Below are positions 1-9,374 of a stretch of 64,000 nucleotides of DNA, piece by piece. The notes beneath the pieces were generated by a model that saw only the letters and a program-made list of their open reading frames with translations, searched no databases and was not told the DNA's origin. The number at the start of each line of letters is the position of its first letter. Within the stretch, counting starts at the first letter, position 1. A program made the position numbers and the translations under genes. Source of the DNA: Psychrobacter piscatorii. GTDB taxonomy: Bacteria; Pseudomonadota; Gammaproteobacteria; Pseudomonadales; Moraxellaceae. The DNA lies in the NCBI RefSeq assembly GCF_904846415.1, contig NZ_CAJHAR010000007.1, positions 1 through 64,000 of the forward strand, in the 5' to 3' direction.

Positions 1-1
1 G

Positions 2-115
2 AACTTCTTTGCCAAGATTAAGCAGTATCGTGCGATTGCCACTCGCTATGATAAGTTAGCCAGTCATTTCCTTAGTGCCATTCACTTAGTTTCTTGTGTC
101 GTTTGGCTTAATTGA
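2..115 (+). mobile_element. IS5-type transposase, C-terminal end (partial)
   Basis: The reading frame is open from the window edge and ends at TGA 113-115. It encodes 37 residues with the pattern KIKQYRAIATRYDK...F, which is typical of the C-terminus of IS5-family DDE transposases (the K/R..R..YDK segment just after the catalytic Glu region). The rest of the element lies left of the window. The last bases of the gene overlap the sequence where the neighbouring outer-membrane-protein gene loses similarity to its paralogue, so the right end of the element probably lies around 120-146. The family call rests on motif recognition only; the terminal inverted repeat cannot be verified because the left end is absent. 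Confidence 0.75.
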
Positions 116-269
116 TGACACGCCCTAAATCATCAGCATCTACCATGAATTGACCAGCTTTAATACCAACGTATGATTGGCCAGCACCATAAGAAATGGC
201 TGCTTGTGCGCTCATGGTCATTACTGAGCCTGCGATTACTGCAAGTAACGCTTTTTGTAGATTTTTCAT
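108..269 (-). pseudogene. Outer membrane beta-barrel protein, 5' fragment broken by an IS
   Basis: From ATG 267-269 the minus strand encodes a signal peptide (MKNLQKALLAVIAG...SAQA) and then ISYGAGQSYVGIKAGQF. This matches residue by residue the start of the intact outer-membrane protein at 488-1027 (VNYGNGYTGQPYVGAKIGQF). After about residue 47 the similarity stops, and the frame closes at 108-110 inside the end of the transposase. The gene is therefore a 5' remnant whose body was displaced by the insertion sequence. If it is translated, a 53-residue secreted stub would result. The remaining 3' part may lie beyond the element, outside this window. Confidence 0.75.
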
Positions 270-419
270 AAACTATTCTCAACCTTGGATTCAATAAACA
301 AATAATTTGTTGAATATCAAATACTACTCAACTATTTTCTACTTGTTATTAGTAGTGGCGGTATCATACCAAATTATTTACCAAAGTAAACATGTGTTGC
401 AAAAATATTTTACAGGCAT

Positions 420-452
420 AAAAAAACGACCATATGAAATGGTCGTTTTTTC
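420..452 (-). terminator. Rho-independent terminator of the outer membrane protein gene
   Basis: A hairpin with arms ACGACCAT / ATGGTCGT is flanked by A-runs on the left and T-runs on the right. On the minus strand a U-tract follows the stem, 36 bp past the stop codon of the gene at 488-1027. It can act in both directions. Confidence 0.85.
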
Positions 453-487
453 GTTTTTGACTATAGGTATGAGTACGCTATATTATC

Positions 488-1027
488 TTAGAACTTTAAG
501 TTAGCGCCTACAGTAAGCAGCTTAGTGTCTGCATCACTATCCATCATGGCATATTCTGTTTCGACATTGAAGTTAGGATTCACCGCATAACCAAGACCGA
601 TACCACCAGCAATACCAGTATCACTCACTGAATCGCTGCTACCGTTATCAAAATCAGCTTCTAGCTCTGTTTTAGCGATACCAAGTTTACCTTTGGCATA
701 TAGTGCAGTATTTGGGAACATATAACGGTAAGTACCGTACGCGCCATAAGTTTTGGTATCATAGTCGCCAGCATTGTTATCTAGGTCAGCATCATCTGAA
801 CCAACATATTCAACTTCCATACCAAAGTTAGGATCGAAGTTATAACCAGCATACACACCATAAGCAGTTGGATCGTCGCCACTTACATCATTGTCAAATT
901 GACCAATTTTAGCACCAACATACGGTTGACCTGTGTAACCGTTACCATAGTTAACGGCAGCTTGTGCACCTACAGTAAGTAAAGAACCAGTTGCTAGTGC
1001 AAGTATAGTTTTTTGTAGAGTTTTCAT
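488..1027 (-). CDS. Outer membrane beta-barrel protein (porin/OmpA-like barrel family)
   Basis: This 179-residue protein has a signal peptide ending at the AQA site near residue 23. The mature part is about 155 residues of alternating strands rich in Y, G, N and D, as in small eight-stranded barrels of the outer-membrane-protein beta-barrel family. The C-terminus ends in the LTVGANLKF pattern with a terminal Phe, the recognition signal for BAM-mediated insertion. I chose ATG 1027 over an upstream frame extension because AAGGAGC lies 6-7 bases before it and the signal peptide starts there. A truncated paralogue lies just downstream (108-269), so this was a tandem pair. The exact function (adhesion, envelope stability or small-molecule passage) cannot be told from sequence. 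Confidence 0.85.
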   Translation of the reverse strand: MKTLQKTILALATGSLLTVGAQAAVNYGNGYTGQPYVGAKIGQFDNDVSGDDPTAYGVYAGYNFDPNFGMEVEYVGSDDADLDNNAGDYDTKTYGAYGTYRYMFPNTALYAKGKLGIAKTELEADFDNGSSDSVSDTGIAGGIGLGYAVNPNFNVETEYAMMDSDADTKLLTVGANLKF

Positions 1028-1310
1028 TATTAGCTCCTTCAAGTAAATTTGGACAAACAAGTTATTTAGTTGTATTGACCATTTGGCCCTATCGCCTTGT
1101 TTGCTAACGATGAGTACATAGTAACAAACTATTTCAGACACTCTGTCAGTGTTTAATGGTATGAGAGTTAAGATTTGAAAGCATTTGTCAGCGCTCGGGT
1201 TACAAAGGCTGATATATGAAACTTTTTGTTACACATCACGTTTTTGTGCAATAATCCCTACTCATTGTGTTCCGCGTATACTGACGAATAAAGAAAAAGG
1301 ACGGCTCTGT

Positions 1311-2543
1311 ATGTCAGCTTCACTCAATGCACAGCTGCAAAACGCCCTCTTACAGCTAAGAGACAAACAACAGTATCGTAAGCTACCAGATATCGAACAT
1401 CAAGGAAGATACGTAATCAATGAGGGCAATACTTTATTAAATATTGCCAGCAACGATTATCTAGGTTTGGGCAGTAATGCTGAGTTGCAGCGTGAGTTTT
1501 TCGAGTTTATTCAGCAATCAATGGACTGTTTGCCCAAAATGAGCGCAACATCATCGCGCCTGTTAACTGGTAACGATACACAGCTACAGGCATTAGAGTA
1601 TGAGCTACAAGCTTGGTATGAAACCGCAGCTGGAATAAATCAAACCGCGACGAAATCTGCACTAGTATTAAATAGTGGCTACCATGCCAATATCGGGATT
1701 TTACCTGCATTGACTGCACTATCAGTGAAAACGATTATTTTGGCAGACAAGTTGGTACACGCCAGTATGATTGATGGTATCAGGCTAAGCGAAAGCAAGC
1801 GCTGCCTGTATCGCCGCTATCGACACAATGATTATGCGCATTTGGCTGCTATGCTTATGCAGGTTGAAGAGGATGTGGAGCGCATCATCATCGTCACCGA
1901 AAGTATTTTTAGTATGGACGGGGATCGTGCTGATCTACCCGCTTTAGTTAAGCTAAAAGCCACTGACAGTCGTATCGAGCTATATATCGATGAAGCCCAT
2001 GCCGTCGGTGTCCTTGGAGAGCAAGGGTTAGGTCTGGCTGAAGAAACAAATACCCTAACTGAGATTGACTACCTAGTGGGTACGTTTGGTAAAGCATTTG
2101 CTTCCGTTGGCGCTTATATTCTATGTGATGAGGTGGTTAGATCATGGCTGATTAATCAGATGCGTCCGCTGATTTTTAGTACCGCATTGCCACCGATAAA
2201 CCATGCTTGGACACGATTTATTTTGGCAAAAATGCCACAGCTACAGACGCGGCGACAGCATTTGGCGCAGATTTCATTACGACTGAGCCAAGCCATTAGC
2301 CCTGAATATCGTGTGGCATCGGCAGGACAAGAGCTTGTTTACGAGTCACCCATTGTGCCTTATATTTTGGGTGACAATGCGCGTACCATGGCCAAGGCAA
2401 AACAGCTCCAAGCCGCTGGATTTTATGCCTTACCTATTAGGCCACCGACCGTCCCTGCCAATACATCACGTATTCGTCTGGTGCTTAATGCAGCTATCAC
2501 CCATGCCGATTGCGAGCGATTAATAACGCAGTTATCAACATGA
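1311..2543 (+). CDS. bioF: 8-amino-7-oxononanoate synthase
   Basis: BioF condenses pimeloyl-ACP (or -CoA) with L-alanine in a PLP-dependent, decarboxylating reaction that begins assembly of the biotin rings. The 410-residue protein carries the alpha-oxoamine synthase features: ASNDYLGL near residue 46, the cofactor-binding Asp in LYIDEAHAVGVLG, and the Schiff-base lysine in TFGKAFASVG (about K261; the usual form is TLGKA). The frame stays open upstream to 1185, but AAAGGAC just before ATG 1311 and homology to the family N-terminus favour 1311. A bioC-like gene follows 51 bp downstream, so the two probably form a biotin operon. bioA, bioB and bioD are not in the window. Confidence 0.93.
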   Translation: MSASLNAQLQNALLQLRDKQQYRKLPDIEHQGRYVINEGNTLLNIASNDYLGLGSNAELQREFFEFIQQSMDCLPKMSATSSRLLTGNDTQLQALEYELQAWYETAAGINQTATKSALVLNSGYHANIGILPALTALSVKTIILADKLVHASMIDGIRLSESKRCLYRRYRHNDYAHLAAMLMQVEEDVERIIIVTESIFSMDGDRADLPALVKLKATDSRIELYIDEAHAVGVLGEQGLGLAEETNTLTEIDYLVGTFGKAFASVGAYILCDEVVRSWLINQMRPLIFSTALPPINHAWTRFILAKMPQLQTRRQHLAQISLRLSQAISPEYRVASAGQELVYESPIVPYILGDNARTMAKAKQLQAAGFYALPIRPPTVPANTSRIRLVLNAAITHADCERLITQLST

Positions 2544-2594
2544 TGTCTGCTGCCTTTTGAGCATTACGATATCTATTTATACTGAAGAACCTTT

Positions 2595-3437
2595 ATGGAA
2601 TATCCTTTCACTGCATCCAAACTCAGTACCCGCAAGCAAGCCATCGCACGGCATTTTTCTCAAGCCAGTCAGTATGACAACCATGCTCATATTCAACAGC
2701 AAGTTTGTGCTGAGTTGATAAGCCGTATCACACGTAAACAGCACGATAGTGTGCTTGAGGTCGGTGCAGGTACAGGACAGTTGACGCAGCTGCTAGCAGC
2801 ATATGTAAAAAGCGCGCGATGGGTTATCAATGAATTGTCAGAACGGCAAGCCACTTATTTGCAGAAAATGTTGCCGCAAGCAAAGATATTAATTGGCGAT
2901 GCTGAAACGATGGATTTAGGCGGTGAGTACAGCTTAGTCATCAGTGCCAATGCGATACAATGGTTTGATAATCCACTCAGCTTTATCGCACAGTCAGCCT
3001 CACGGCTAAAACCTAATGGACAGTTACTACTCAGTACTTTTACCCCAGATAATTTTTTGCAAATAAAGACACTGACACGGCAAGGACTGCATTATCCAGA
3101 TATTAGTGAATGGCAATCAGCACTGGATCAAGCAGGATTTCAACACATAAGGCTATCAACGCAGCGTTTTAACGTGCCATTTGCCCGGCCTTATGATGTG
3201 CTTAAACATATGAAGATGACAGGTGTGTCTACCAATCAAATACATAGCAATCAAACCTGTGGCAAGCAAACGATTGGTGAGAAAACGTCTAACACACAGC
3301 CTTTTGTCTGGACCAAAACCCGCTTGCAAGCATTCGAGCGCGACTATTGGCAGCAGTTTTCGGGTATAGATGAGGACGGTCAACCTTGCGTGTATCTGAC
3401 TTACGACGTACTAATGATTGATGCGCGTTTGCCATAA
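2595..3437 (+). CDS. bioC: Malonyl-ACP O-methyltransferase (BioC-like)
   Basis: BioC methylates the free carboxyl of malonyl-ACP so that the fatty-acid machinery can build the pimeloyl chain for biotin. The 280-residue protein is a class I SAM-dependent methyltransferase with motif I EVGAGTGQLT at residues 55-64. ISANAIQWFDNP follows, the conserved post-IV segment typical of BioC (the usual form is S.A.QW). The N-terminus (K..I...F..A...YD..A..Q) also matches the family. A Lys/Thr/Asn-rich stretch near residues 210-235 looks like a low-complexity insert. Its position directly after bioF supports the call. A bidirectional terminator closes the unit. Confidence 0.88.
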   Translation: MEYPFTASKLSTRKQAIARHFSQASQYDNHAHIQQQVCAELISRITRKQHDSVLEVGAGTGQLTQLLAAYVKSARWVINELSERQATYLQKMLPQAKILIGDAETMDLGGEYSLVISANAIQWFDNPLSFIAQSASRLKPNGQLLLSTFTPDNFLQIKTLTRQGLHYPDISEWQSALDQAGFQHIRLSTQRFNVPFARPYDVLKHMKMTGVSTNQIHSNQTCGKQTIGEKTSNTQPFVWTKTRLQAFERDYWQQFSGIDEDGQPCVYLTYDVLMIDARLP

Positions 3438-3474
3438 TGGCACGCTTGAAAATATATACTTGAATATCAGGCAT

Positions 3475-3507
3475 AAAAAAACGCATCTCAAAAGATGCGT
3501 TTTTTTG
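3475..3507. terminator. Bidirectional Rho-independent terminator between bioC and dnaK
   Basis: Arms ACGCATCT / AGATGCGT enclose a CAAA loop, with a run of seven A on the left and seven T on the right. It can terminate both the bio operon (+) and dnaK (-), which converge here. Confidence 0.9.
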
Positions 3508-3564
3508 ATCTAGCTAATTTAGTCTAACTAGCGATTAAATCAGCCTTGAAAATTAAGTAATTGC

Positions 3565-5505
3565 TTACTTTTTGTCTTCGTCTACTTCAGTGAACTCAGC
3601 ATCAACGACATCGTCATCTGCTTGGTTGCTACCAGCAGCGTCAGCACCTTGTTGGAACTGACTTGGATCCATACCCTCGCTACCTGCGCCACTGTCAGCA
3701 TAAATCTTCTGGCTAACTGGCAAGAATGCATTGTCTAACGCTTCAAGCTTGGCTTTGATTTCGTCATGGTCATCTTCTTTTGCCGCCGCTTCAAGCTCAG
3801 TGATGGCAGATTCTACTGTTGATTTTTCTTCATCAGTGACTTTATCTTCTGCTTCTTTCAGCGCTTTTTGTACCGCATGGATACGACCATCTGCTTCGTT
3901 ACGAACTTGCGCTAGATTAGCGAATTTCTCATCTTCAGCAGCATTAGCTTCTGCATCGCGAACCATTTGTTCGACTTCTTCGTCCGACAAGCCAGAATCC
4001 GCTTTGATTTGGATGCTTTGCGCTTTACCAGTACCTTTATCGGTTGCTGAGATGTTCATGATACCATCAGCATTGATATCAAACGACACTTCGATTTGTG
4101 GTAAGCCACGTGGTGCTGGTGGGATATCCGTCAAGTCAAAACGACCAAGCAGTTTGTTTTGGTTAGCGATTTTACGCTCACCTTGATATACCTGAATCGT
4201 TACTGCTGGCTGGTTATCTTCAGCTGTTGAGAATACCTGTGATTTCTTGGTAGGAATCATAGTGTTTTTCTCGATAACTGGCGTCATCACACCGCCCATC
4301 GTTTCGATACCTAGCGTCAATGGCGTTACATCAAGTAGCAATACGTCAGTTTTATCACCAGACAATACTGCGCCTTGGATTGCCGCACCAGCTGCCACAG
4401 CTTCATCAGGGTTCACATCTTTGCGTGGCTCTTGACCGAAGAATTCTTGTACTTTTTGTTGTACTAGCGGCATACGCGTCTGACCACCAACGAGGATGAC
4501 GTCATCGATATCGCCAATTTTTAGGCCAGCATCTTCAAGGGCAATCTTACAAGGACCCATGGTGCGCTGTACTAACTCTTCCGTTAGGCTCTCTAGTTTT
4601 GAGCGACTGATGGTCACAACCAAATGCTTAGGACCGCTGCTATCAGCAGTAATATATGGCAAGTTCACTTCAGTGCTTTGTGCACTTGATAGTTCAATCT
4701 TCGCTTTTTCTGCCGCTTCTTTTAGACGCTGCATCGCAAGAGAGTCACCTTTTAGGTTAACGTCTTGTTCTTTTTTGAATTCAGCTACTAAGAAATCGAT
4801 CAATGCTGAGTCGAAATCTTCACCACCAAGGAACGTATCACCGTTGGTCGCTAGTACTTCAAACTGTTGCTCACCGTCAACGTCTGCAATTTCGATGATT
4901 GAGATATCGAAAGTACCACCACCCAAGTCATATACAGCAACGGTGCTATCGCCTTGCTTCTTATCCATACCATAAGCAAGTGCCGCAGCAGTTGGCTCAT
5001 TGATGATACGTTTTACATCAAGGCCCGCAATTTTACCCGCATCTTTGGTTGCTTGACGCTGTGAGTCATTGAAGTAAGCAGGTACGGTTACAACTGCCTC
5101 AGTCACGCTCTCACCAAGATAATCTTCTGCTGTTTTTTTCATTTTTTTCAAGATTTCAGCAGAAACCTGTGGTGGCGCAAGCTTTTTACCGTTGATTTCT
5201 ACCCACGCATCGCCGTTGTCTGCTTTAGCGATTTTGTAAGGAACCATACCTATATCTTTTTGCACGACTTTGTCATCAAAACGACGACCGATCAAACGCT
5301 TAATCGCAAACAATGTGTTGCTTGGATTGGTGACCGCTTGACGCTTCGCTGACTGACCAACCAATGTTTCGTCATCTTTATAAGCGACGATTGATGGTGT
5401 GGTACGCGTACCTTCAGCATTTTCGATGACTTTAACTTTGTCACCTTCCATTACTGCTACACACGAGTTAGTCGTACCTAAATCAATACCAATTACTTTA
5501 CCCAT
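3565..5505 (-). CDS. dnaK: Chaperone protein DnaK (Hsp70)
   Basis: DnaK is the ATP-driven Hsp70 chaperone that binds exposed hydrophobic segments of client proteins. It works with the GrpE encoded upstream and with a DnaJ that is not in this window. The 646-residue length is normal. Visible signatures are [13 protein letters not shown] at the N-terminus, the phosphate loop [12 protein letters not shown], the adenosine motif VGGQTRMP, the linker [13 protein letters not shown], and an acidic C-terminal [10 protein letters not shown] like the EEVD-type tail of bacterial DnaK. I chose ATG 5505 over a TTG six bases upstream because TAGGAGC precedes it at good spacing. The gene follows grpE by 184 bp on the same strand. 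Confidence 0.98.
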   Translation of the reverse strand: MGKVIGIDLGTTNSCVAVMEGDKVKVIENAEGTRTTPSIVAYKDDETLVGQSAKRQAVTNPSNTLFAIKRLIGRRFDDKVVQKDIGMVPYKIAKADNGDAWVEINGKKLAPPQVSAEILKKMKKTAEDYLGESVTEAVVTVPAYFNDSQRQATKDAGKIAGLDVKRIINEPTAAALAYGMDKKQGDSTVAVYDLGGGTFDISIIEIADVDGEQQFEVLATNGDTFLGGEDFDSALIDFLVAEFKKEQDVNLKGDSLAMQRLKEAAEKAKIELSSAQSTEVNLPYITADSSGPKHLVVTISRSKLESLTEELVQRTMGPCKIALEDAGLKIGDIDDVILVGGQTRMPLVQQKVQEFFGQEPRKDVNPDEAVAAGAAIQGAVLSGDKTDVLLLDVTPLTLGIETMGGVMTPVIEKNTMIPTKKSQVFSTAEDNQPAVTIQVYQGERKIANQNKLLGRFDLTDIPPAPRGLPQIEVSFDINADGIMNISATDKGTGKAQSIQIKADSGLSDEEVEQMVRDAEANAAEDEKFANLAQVRNEADGRIHAVQKALKEAEDKVTDEEKSTVESAITELEAAAKEDDHDEIKAKLEALDNAFLPVSQKIYADSGAGSEGMDPSQFQQGADAAGSNQADDDVVDAEFTEVDEDKK

Positions 5506-5689
5506 AATCAATTGCTCCTAATTTGTTTTTAACTATAAATACTTATTTATCCAGACCGTAGTCGGTCACTTGTTGCTATATATCGGTTTGCTTGTTGTAT
5601 TTTTCAAGGCGGCAATCAAGCAAAAACAGTCTTTCATGTGATTTTTTGTGAAAAACCTTTATATTAGTAGGGTTTAGCCCCCAAAAATA

Positions 5690-6289
5690 TTATTGACCAA
5701 CACGTACCATGGCTGGACGTAGTAGACGACCGTTTAAGCTATAGCCTTTTTGTAGGACTGTACCGACGGTGTCAGCTTCTGCTTCTGGATCGATACCCAC
5801 TGCTTCATGGAAGTTCGCGTTGAATTTCTCACCTTCTGGATCAACCACTTCTACGCCATGACGTGTGAGTACAGAGACCAATGCTTTGTGAGTTAGTTGA
5901 ACCCCTTCAGCGACTGGATCATTTGCGTCTGCGTTTTCGATAGCACGCTCTAAGTTATCAACGATATCGAGTAGCTCTTTTGCAAATTTTTGAAGAGCGA
6001 ATTTTTTGCTCTTGTCCGCTTCTTGCTCGGCGCGCTTTTGTGCATTGTAAGCTTCAGCGTTGGCGCGAGCAGTGCTTTCTTTGGCCTGCTTCACTTCACC
6101 TTCTAATTCAGCAATGCGCGCTTTGAATGTGTCAAGGTTGATCTCGTTTTCAATCGTGGCTTCTTCGCCTGAGTTGTTCTTTGGATCAAACTCATCCAAG
6201 GTTTCTTCTAAGATACTTTCTTTATGCTCAACATTGTCATGTACGACCGTTTGGTCAAAGTTTTCTTGGTTGGTATTTTGCTCGCTCAT
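5690..6289 (-). CDS. grpE: Nucleotide exchange factor GrpE
   Basis: GrpE opens the DnaK nucleotide cleft to release ADP. The 199-residue protein has an acidic disordered N-terminus and a long helical coiled-coil region (about 50-125, rich in A, E, K and R). The C-terminal beta domain has the family pattern HEAVG...GTVLQKGY.LNGRLLRPAMVRV. I preferred ATG 6289 to an upstream in-frame alternative because AAGGAGC lies seven bases before it. Transcription runs from here towards dnaK. A promoter-like sequence upstream at 6423-6451 may drive both genes. Confidence 0.96.
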   Translation of the reverse strand: MSEQNTNQENFDQTVVHDNVEHKESILEETLDEFDPKNNSGEEATIENEINLDTFKARIAELEGEVKQAKESTARANAEAYNAQKRAEQEADKSKKFALQKFAKELLDIVDNLERAIENADANDPVAEGVQLTHKALVSVLTRHGVEVVDPEGEKFNANFHEAVGIDPEAEADTVGTVLQKGYSLNGRLLRPAMVRVGQ

Positions 6290-6738
6290 GATAGCTCCTT
6301 GGAATGTCAATAATAATTGAGATAAGACACAATAAATCAGCCAATCGCTGGCTGTATTATGCCTTTATCAGATACTTAACGGTTATCACTCATTTTTTAT
6401 ATTAATACGCTCTAATAGCTGCTTGATAAAGGTAGTAAGTATAAATTTCAAGCCTAAAGCAAAGGAATTTTTCGCATTTACGACAAATATGGTTAGATCT
6501 TTCTTTAAACCAAGTACTCAGCATTTCTCCGCTGTGTCAACTGGTCTCAATATACGTTAACAAAACGTACAAAAAACCGTCAATTATTCTAAATAGGTTA
6601 CCGTTGCTACCCACGCCATTACTAAATAACACCCTGTTTTACGCACTACTGCCTTATTATTGCTACAAATATTATTCCTTACCTTAAAGTGTACGCTGAT
6701 GTAACAGTAAACACTCAAAAACAGTTATGAGAGATGTT
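6290..6738. other. Divergent gap grpE / alpha-beta hydrolase
   Basis: This is a 449-bp AT-rich spacer between divergent genes. Apart from the candidate grpE promoter I see no RNA gene, palindrome or conserved small frame. It should also hold the hydrolase promoter, but no convincing pair of hexamers stands out near 6700. Confidence 0.5.
6423..6451 (-). promoter_or_regulatory. Candidate grpE-dnaK promoter
   Basis: On the minus strand TTGAAA (6446-6451) and TATCAA (6423-6428) are separated by 17 bp, about 130 bp upstream of the grpE start. The -35 reads CTTGAAA, which is also the heat-shock sigma-32 -35 consensus. A CCCCAT-like -10 is only weakly present (CCTTTAT). It could be a sigma-70 or a mixed promoter; this is inferred from hexamers only. 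Confidence 0.4.
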
Positions 6739-8133
6739 ATGTCTAATTCAACAGTATCATCAATCAATACCTTACTGAACAAAACATTGATGGCGCTGCA
6801 TTTGGCGTCGAACGATGAGATGATTAGTGAAGCGAAAGACAATAGTGTGCAAAAAAAGCGTTTGAGTGTGAAAGAAAAAATGCTCAGTTATAACCCAATG
6901 ACACATTGCCAGCCACACACTTTGCACTACGCGATGAAAGGTCTTGGCTATCTACCAACGCCAGTATTAGAAGGTTTGATTGGTTACTTAAAAGGACCTC
7001 ACTCAAAGCAATATCTGCACGCCAATGCTCATTTGCGCCTGATCCTCGCGGTGAATAGTCATCTTAAGACGCCATTAGAGCTGACGCCCATGCACGAGCT
7101 CCGTGAAAGGTTTGCTGCGGATGCGGTAGCGATGCAAGCACCGAGCGTATGGCACCAAGCGGGTGGCAGTATGCTAAGTAACATTAAACCTTTTATCAAA
7201 AAAGGTGAAACACCTGTCAATTGGGAAGATAAAACCATAGCCAACGCGGATGATGGCGATATGACCATTCGCTGCTATCAGGCAGGTACCAAGAGCGTTG
7301 GCTCTAAAAAAAGACGTGCTCATAACCCTGACCAAACTGCCATGTTGTTTTTTCATGGTGGTGGATTTTGTATCGGTGATGTCGATACACATCATGAGTT
7401 CTGTCACGCGGTCTGTGAGCAGACTGGTTGGCCCGTGGTCAGTGTGGATTATCGCTTGGCTCCTGAGTGTCCTGCACCCGCAGCATTAAAAGACTGTATC
7501 ACCGCTTATGCTTGGTTGGCTGAGCATTGCCATACCTTAGGAGCCTTACCGTCACGTATCGTTCTTGCAGGCGATAGCGCAGGTGGTGGCCTTTCTACCT
7601 TGATTGCACAGCAACTCACCGCACCAAACGAAAACGCTTGGTTAGATTTAGGCGCAGATGGTCAGAAAATGTTTGATCTATTAAAGAAGCTACCTGCGCC
7701 GCTAGCACAGATGCCTTTGTATCCTGTGACTGATATTGAGACAGATTATCCGAGTTGGGAGCTGTATGGTGAAGGCCTGTTATTGGATCACGCTGATGTG
7801 GCAGTATTTGACGCCGCTTGTCTTGAAAATAGTCCATTGCCACGCATACATATACTAAATTCGCCAATGCTTGGTGATAACAGCAAAGTATGTCCAACCT
7901 ATATCGTCGCCGCTGAACTCGATGTATTGCGTGATGAGGCATTTGCTTATGCCAAGCAGCTAAAGAGTTATAAAGTCCCTGTTGAGACCCATACTGTGTT
8001 GGGCGCACCGCATGGATTTATTCATTTTATGAGCGTGCATCAAGGACTTGGGCAGGAAACAAAAAATATTATTCATGGTTTTGGCGGCTTCGTCCGTGAG
8101 GTTATTAGTACAAAATCGCAGCTCGTGGCGTAG
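6739..8133 (+). CDS. Alpha/beta hydrolase, hormone-sensitive-lipase-type esterase
   Basis: This 464-residue protein is a carboxylesterase/lipase of the HSL (bacterial type IV) family. It has the oxyanion motif HGGGF at 206-210, the nucleophile elbow GDSAGG with Ser 280, Asp in AELDVLRDEA (about 395) and His in GAPHGF (about 425), so the full catalytic triad is present. The roughly 150 residues before the catalytic core are long for the family and may form a cap. There is no obvious signal peptide, so it is probably cytoplasmic. I chose ATG 6739 rather than 6727 because GAGAG lies just upstream of it. It converges on the phosphoesterase gene with a gap of 17 bp. Its natural substrate is unknown. 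Confidence 0.88.
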   Translation: MSNSTVSSINTLLNKTLMALHLASNDEMISEAKDNSVQKKRLSVKEKMLSYNPMTHCQPHTLHYAMKGLGYLPTPVLEGLIGYLKGPHSKQYLHANAHLRLILAVNSHLKTPLELTPMHELRERFAADAVAMQAPSVWHQAGGSMLSNIKPFIKKGETPVNWEDKTIANADDGDMTIRCYQAGTKSVGSKKRRAHNPDQTAMLFFHGGGFCIGDVDTHHEFCHAVCEQTGWPVVSVDYRLAPECPAPAALKDCITAYAWLAEHCHTLGALPSRIVLAGDSAGGGLSTLIAQQLTAPNENAWLDLGADGQKMFDLLKKLPAPLAQMPLYPVTDIETDYPSWELYGEGLLLDHADVAVFDAACLENSPLPRIHILNSPMLGDNSKVCPTYIVAAELDVLRDEAFAYAKQLKSYKVPVETHTVLGAPHGFIHFMSVHQGLGQETKNIIHGFGGFVREVISTKSQLVA

Positions 8134-8150
8134 CGGCTAGTTAATACTAC

Positions 8151-9287
8151 TCATTTATTAGTATGACCAGAAACGGTAATTAACCAAATCTCTGAGCGTG
8201 AGCCTAACCGGAATGGAATACCCCAAAATCCATAACCAGAGGACACCACAAAGTGTCCTCTGCCGACTGCTTCATACCCGTAACCTACTCTATTGATAGC
8301 ACTTACGATAAAGTTAGCGGGGAAAACCTGCCCATTATGAGTATGCCCTGATACCTGTAGATCTATTGGTAACTGACTATGCTCATCAATATCGCTTGGT
8401 CTATGATCCAGCAGTATCACTGGCTGTGAAGTATCAACTTTCGCGAGCAGATCAGTTGTCGCGACACGCTGGCGTTTATGATTATCAAAACGTCCAACCA
8501 GCCATATAGGCTGCCCCTCATGTTCGATACCAAGCACGTCATCATTTAATAAATGTACGCCTGCATCGACTAACGCTTGGCTAATTGGCTGTTCGTGCCC
8601 ATACAAATCATGATTACCTAGCGTTGCATAGACGCCGTATGGCAGGCTGCTGCATAGCTCAGCTAAGTTTTTTGCCATATTATAGTTATTAAATGCGTCT
8701 GTATTGTCATCCATGATATCGCCTGGCATAAGCAGCATATCAGCCTGCGAATCAATCATTAGACGGTTCAACCTATCTATCGCTGCTACGCCAAATAATC
8801 GTCCTAAATGTAGGTCACTCGCGACCGCAATGCGCAATGGTTTAGCGAGCGGTTTGTTGATACTAATGGACAGCTTGCGTACGACTGGCACATAAGCACT
8901 ATGCAGCGCATAAGAGAATAGTCCTATAAATATAATCAAGGCTAGGGCGCGTAATCCAATAGCGATACTGCTCAGGTCATTGTTCGCATTACCTGACAGC
9001 AAGACTATTAGCCAATATCCACCATAGAGTAGGCTTATCAGCAATGCCGTGAGCAGCATAAAATGCATAACCAACATCCAACCGCTAACCCAGCGGTAGC
9101 TATTGGCAAACGCTCTTTTGACACTTAATATCAACAACCCATTAGTAATGATAAATATAGCAGACCATATAGCGATCCGGAGCGCTGGCGTGATCCAAGG
9201 CTGTAACCACCACTGTAAGCTTAGAGCAGCGCCCGCACTAAACAGCTGCAAGAGCAAAAAAATGGTGATGAAAAATGCGTAACGCAT
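8151..9287 (-). CDS. Membrane-anchored metallophosphoesterase (YaeI-like)
   Basis: The 378-residue protein starts with four hydrophobic segments within residues 1-130. A calcineurin-type phosphoesterase domain follows. The dimetal motifs appear in order: SDLHLGR, GDIMDD, GNHD, and GHTHNGQ near the C-terminus. This layout is that of the YkuE/YaeI group, which act on lipid-linked phosphates at the inner membrane. The substrate here is not predictable. The start at ATG 9287 fits the first membrane segment (RYAFFITIFLLLQLF). A parS-like palindrome lies 60 bp upstream. Confidence 0.88.
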   Translation of the reverse strand: MRYAFFITIFLLLQLFSAGAALSLQWWLQPWITPALRIAIWSAIFIITNGLLILSVKRAFANSYRWVSGWMLVMHFMLLTALLISLLYGGYWLIVLLSGNANNDLSSIAIGLRALALIIFIGLFSYALHSAYVPVVRKLSISINKPLAKPLRIAVASDLHLGRLFGVAAIDRLNRLMIDSQADMLLMPGDIMDDNTDAFNNYNMAKNLAELCSSLPYGVYATLGNHDLYGHEQPISQALVDAGVHLLNDDVLGIEHEGQPIWLVGRFDNHKRQRVATTDLLAKVDTSQPVILLDHRPSDIDEHSQLPIDLQVSGHTHNGQVFPANFIVSAINRVGYGYEAVGRGHFVVSSGYGFWGIPFRLGSRSEIWLITVSGHTNK

Positions 9288-9346
9288 GGATTGCCCTTAG
9301 ACAGAAATACAATCTAGTGAATATTTAATATAAGCTGACCTTCTTA

Positions 9347-9362
9347 TGTTTCACATGAAACA
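9347..9362. other. parS-like ParB-binding site A
   Basis: TGTTTCACATGAAACA differs from the 16-bp consensus TGTTTCACGTGAAACA at one central base. It lies in the gap between the phosphoesterase and epimerase genes and is the leftmost site of the set. Confidence 0.75.
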
Positions 9363-9374
9363 GTCACGACATAA

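Noticed and set aside
307-504. 65-codon plus frame across the terminator
   Set aside because: It covers the terminator hairpin at 420-452 and the 3' end of the outer-membrane-protein gene; no ribosome binding site or family signature.
3731-4186. Long Ser/Ala-rich frame opposite dnaK
   Set aside because: Mirror frame of a conserved gene; such antisense frames are common opposite dnaK and there is no start signal.
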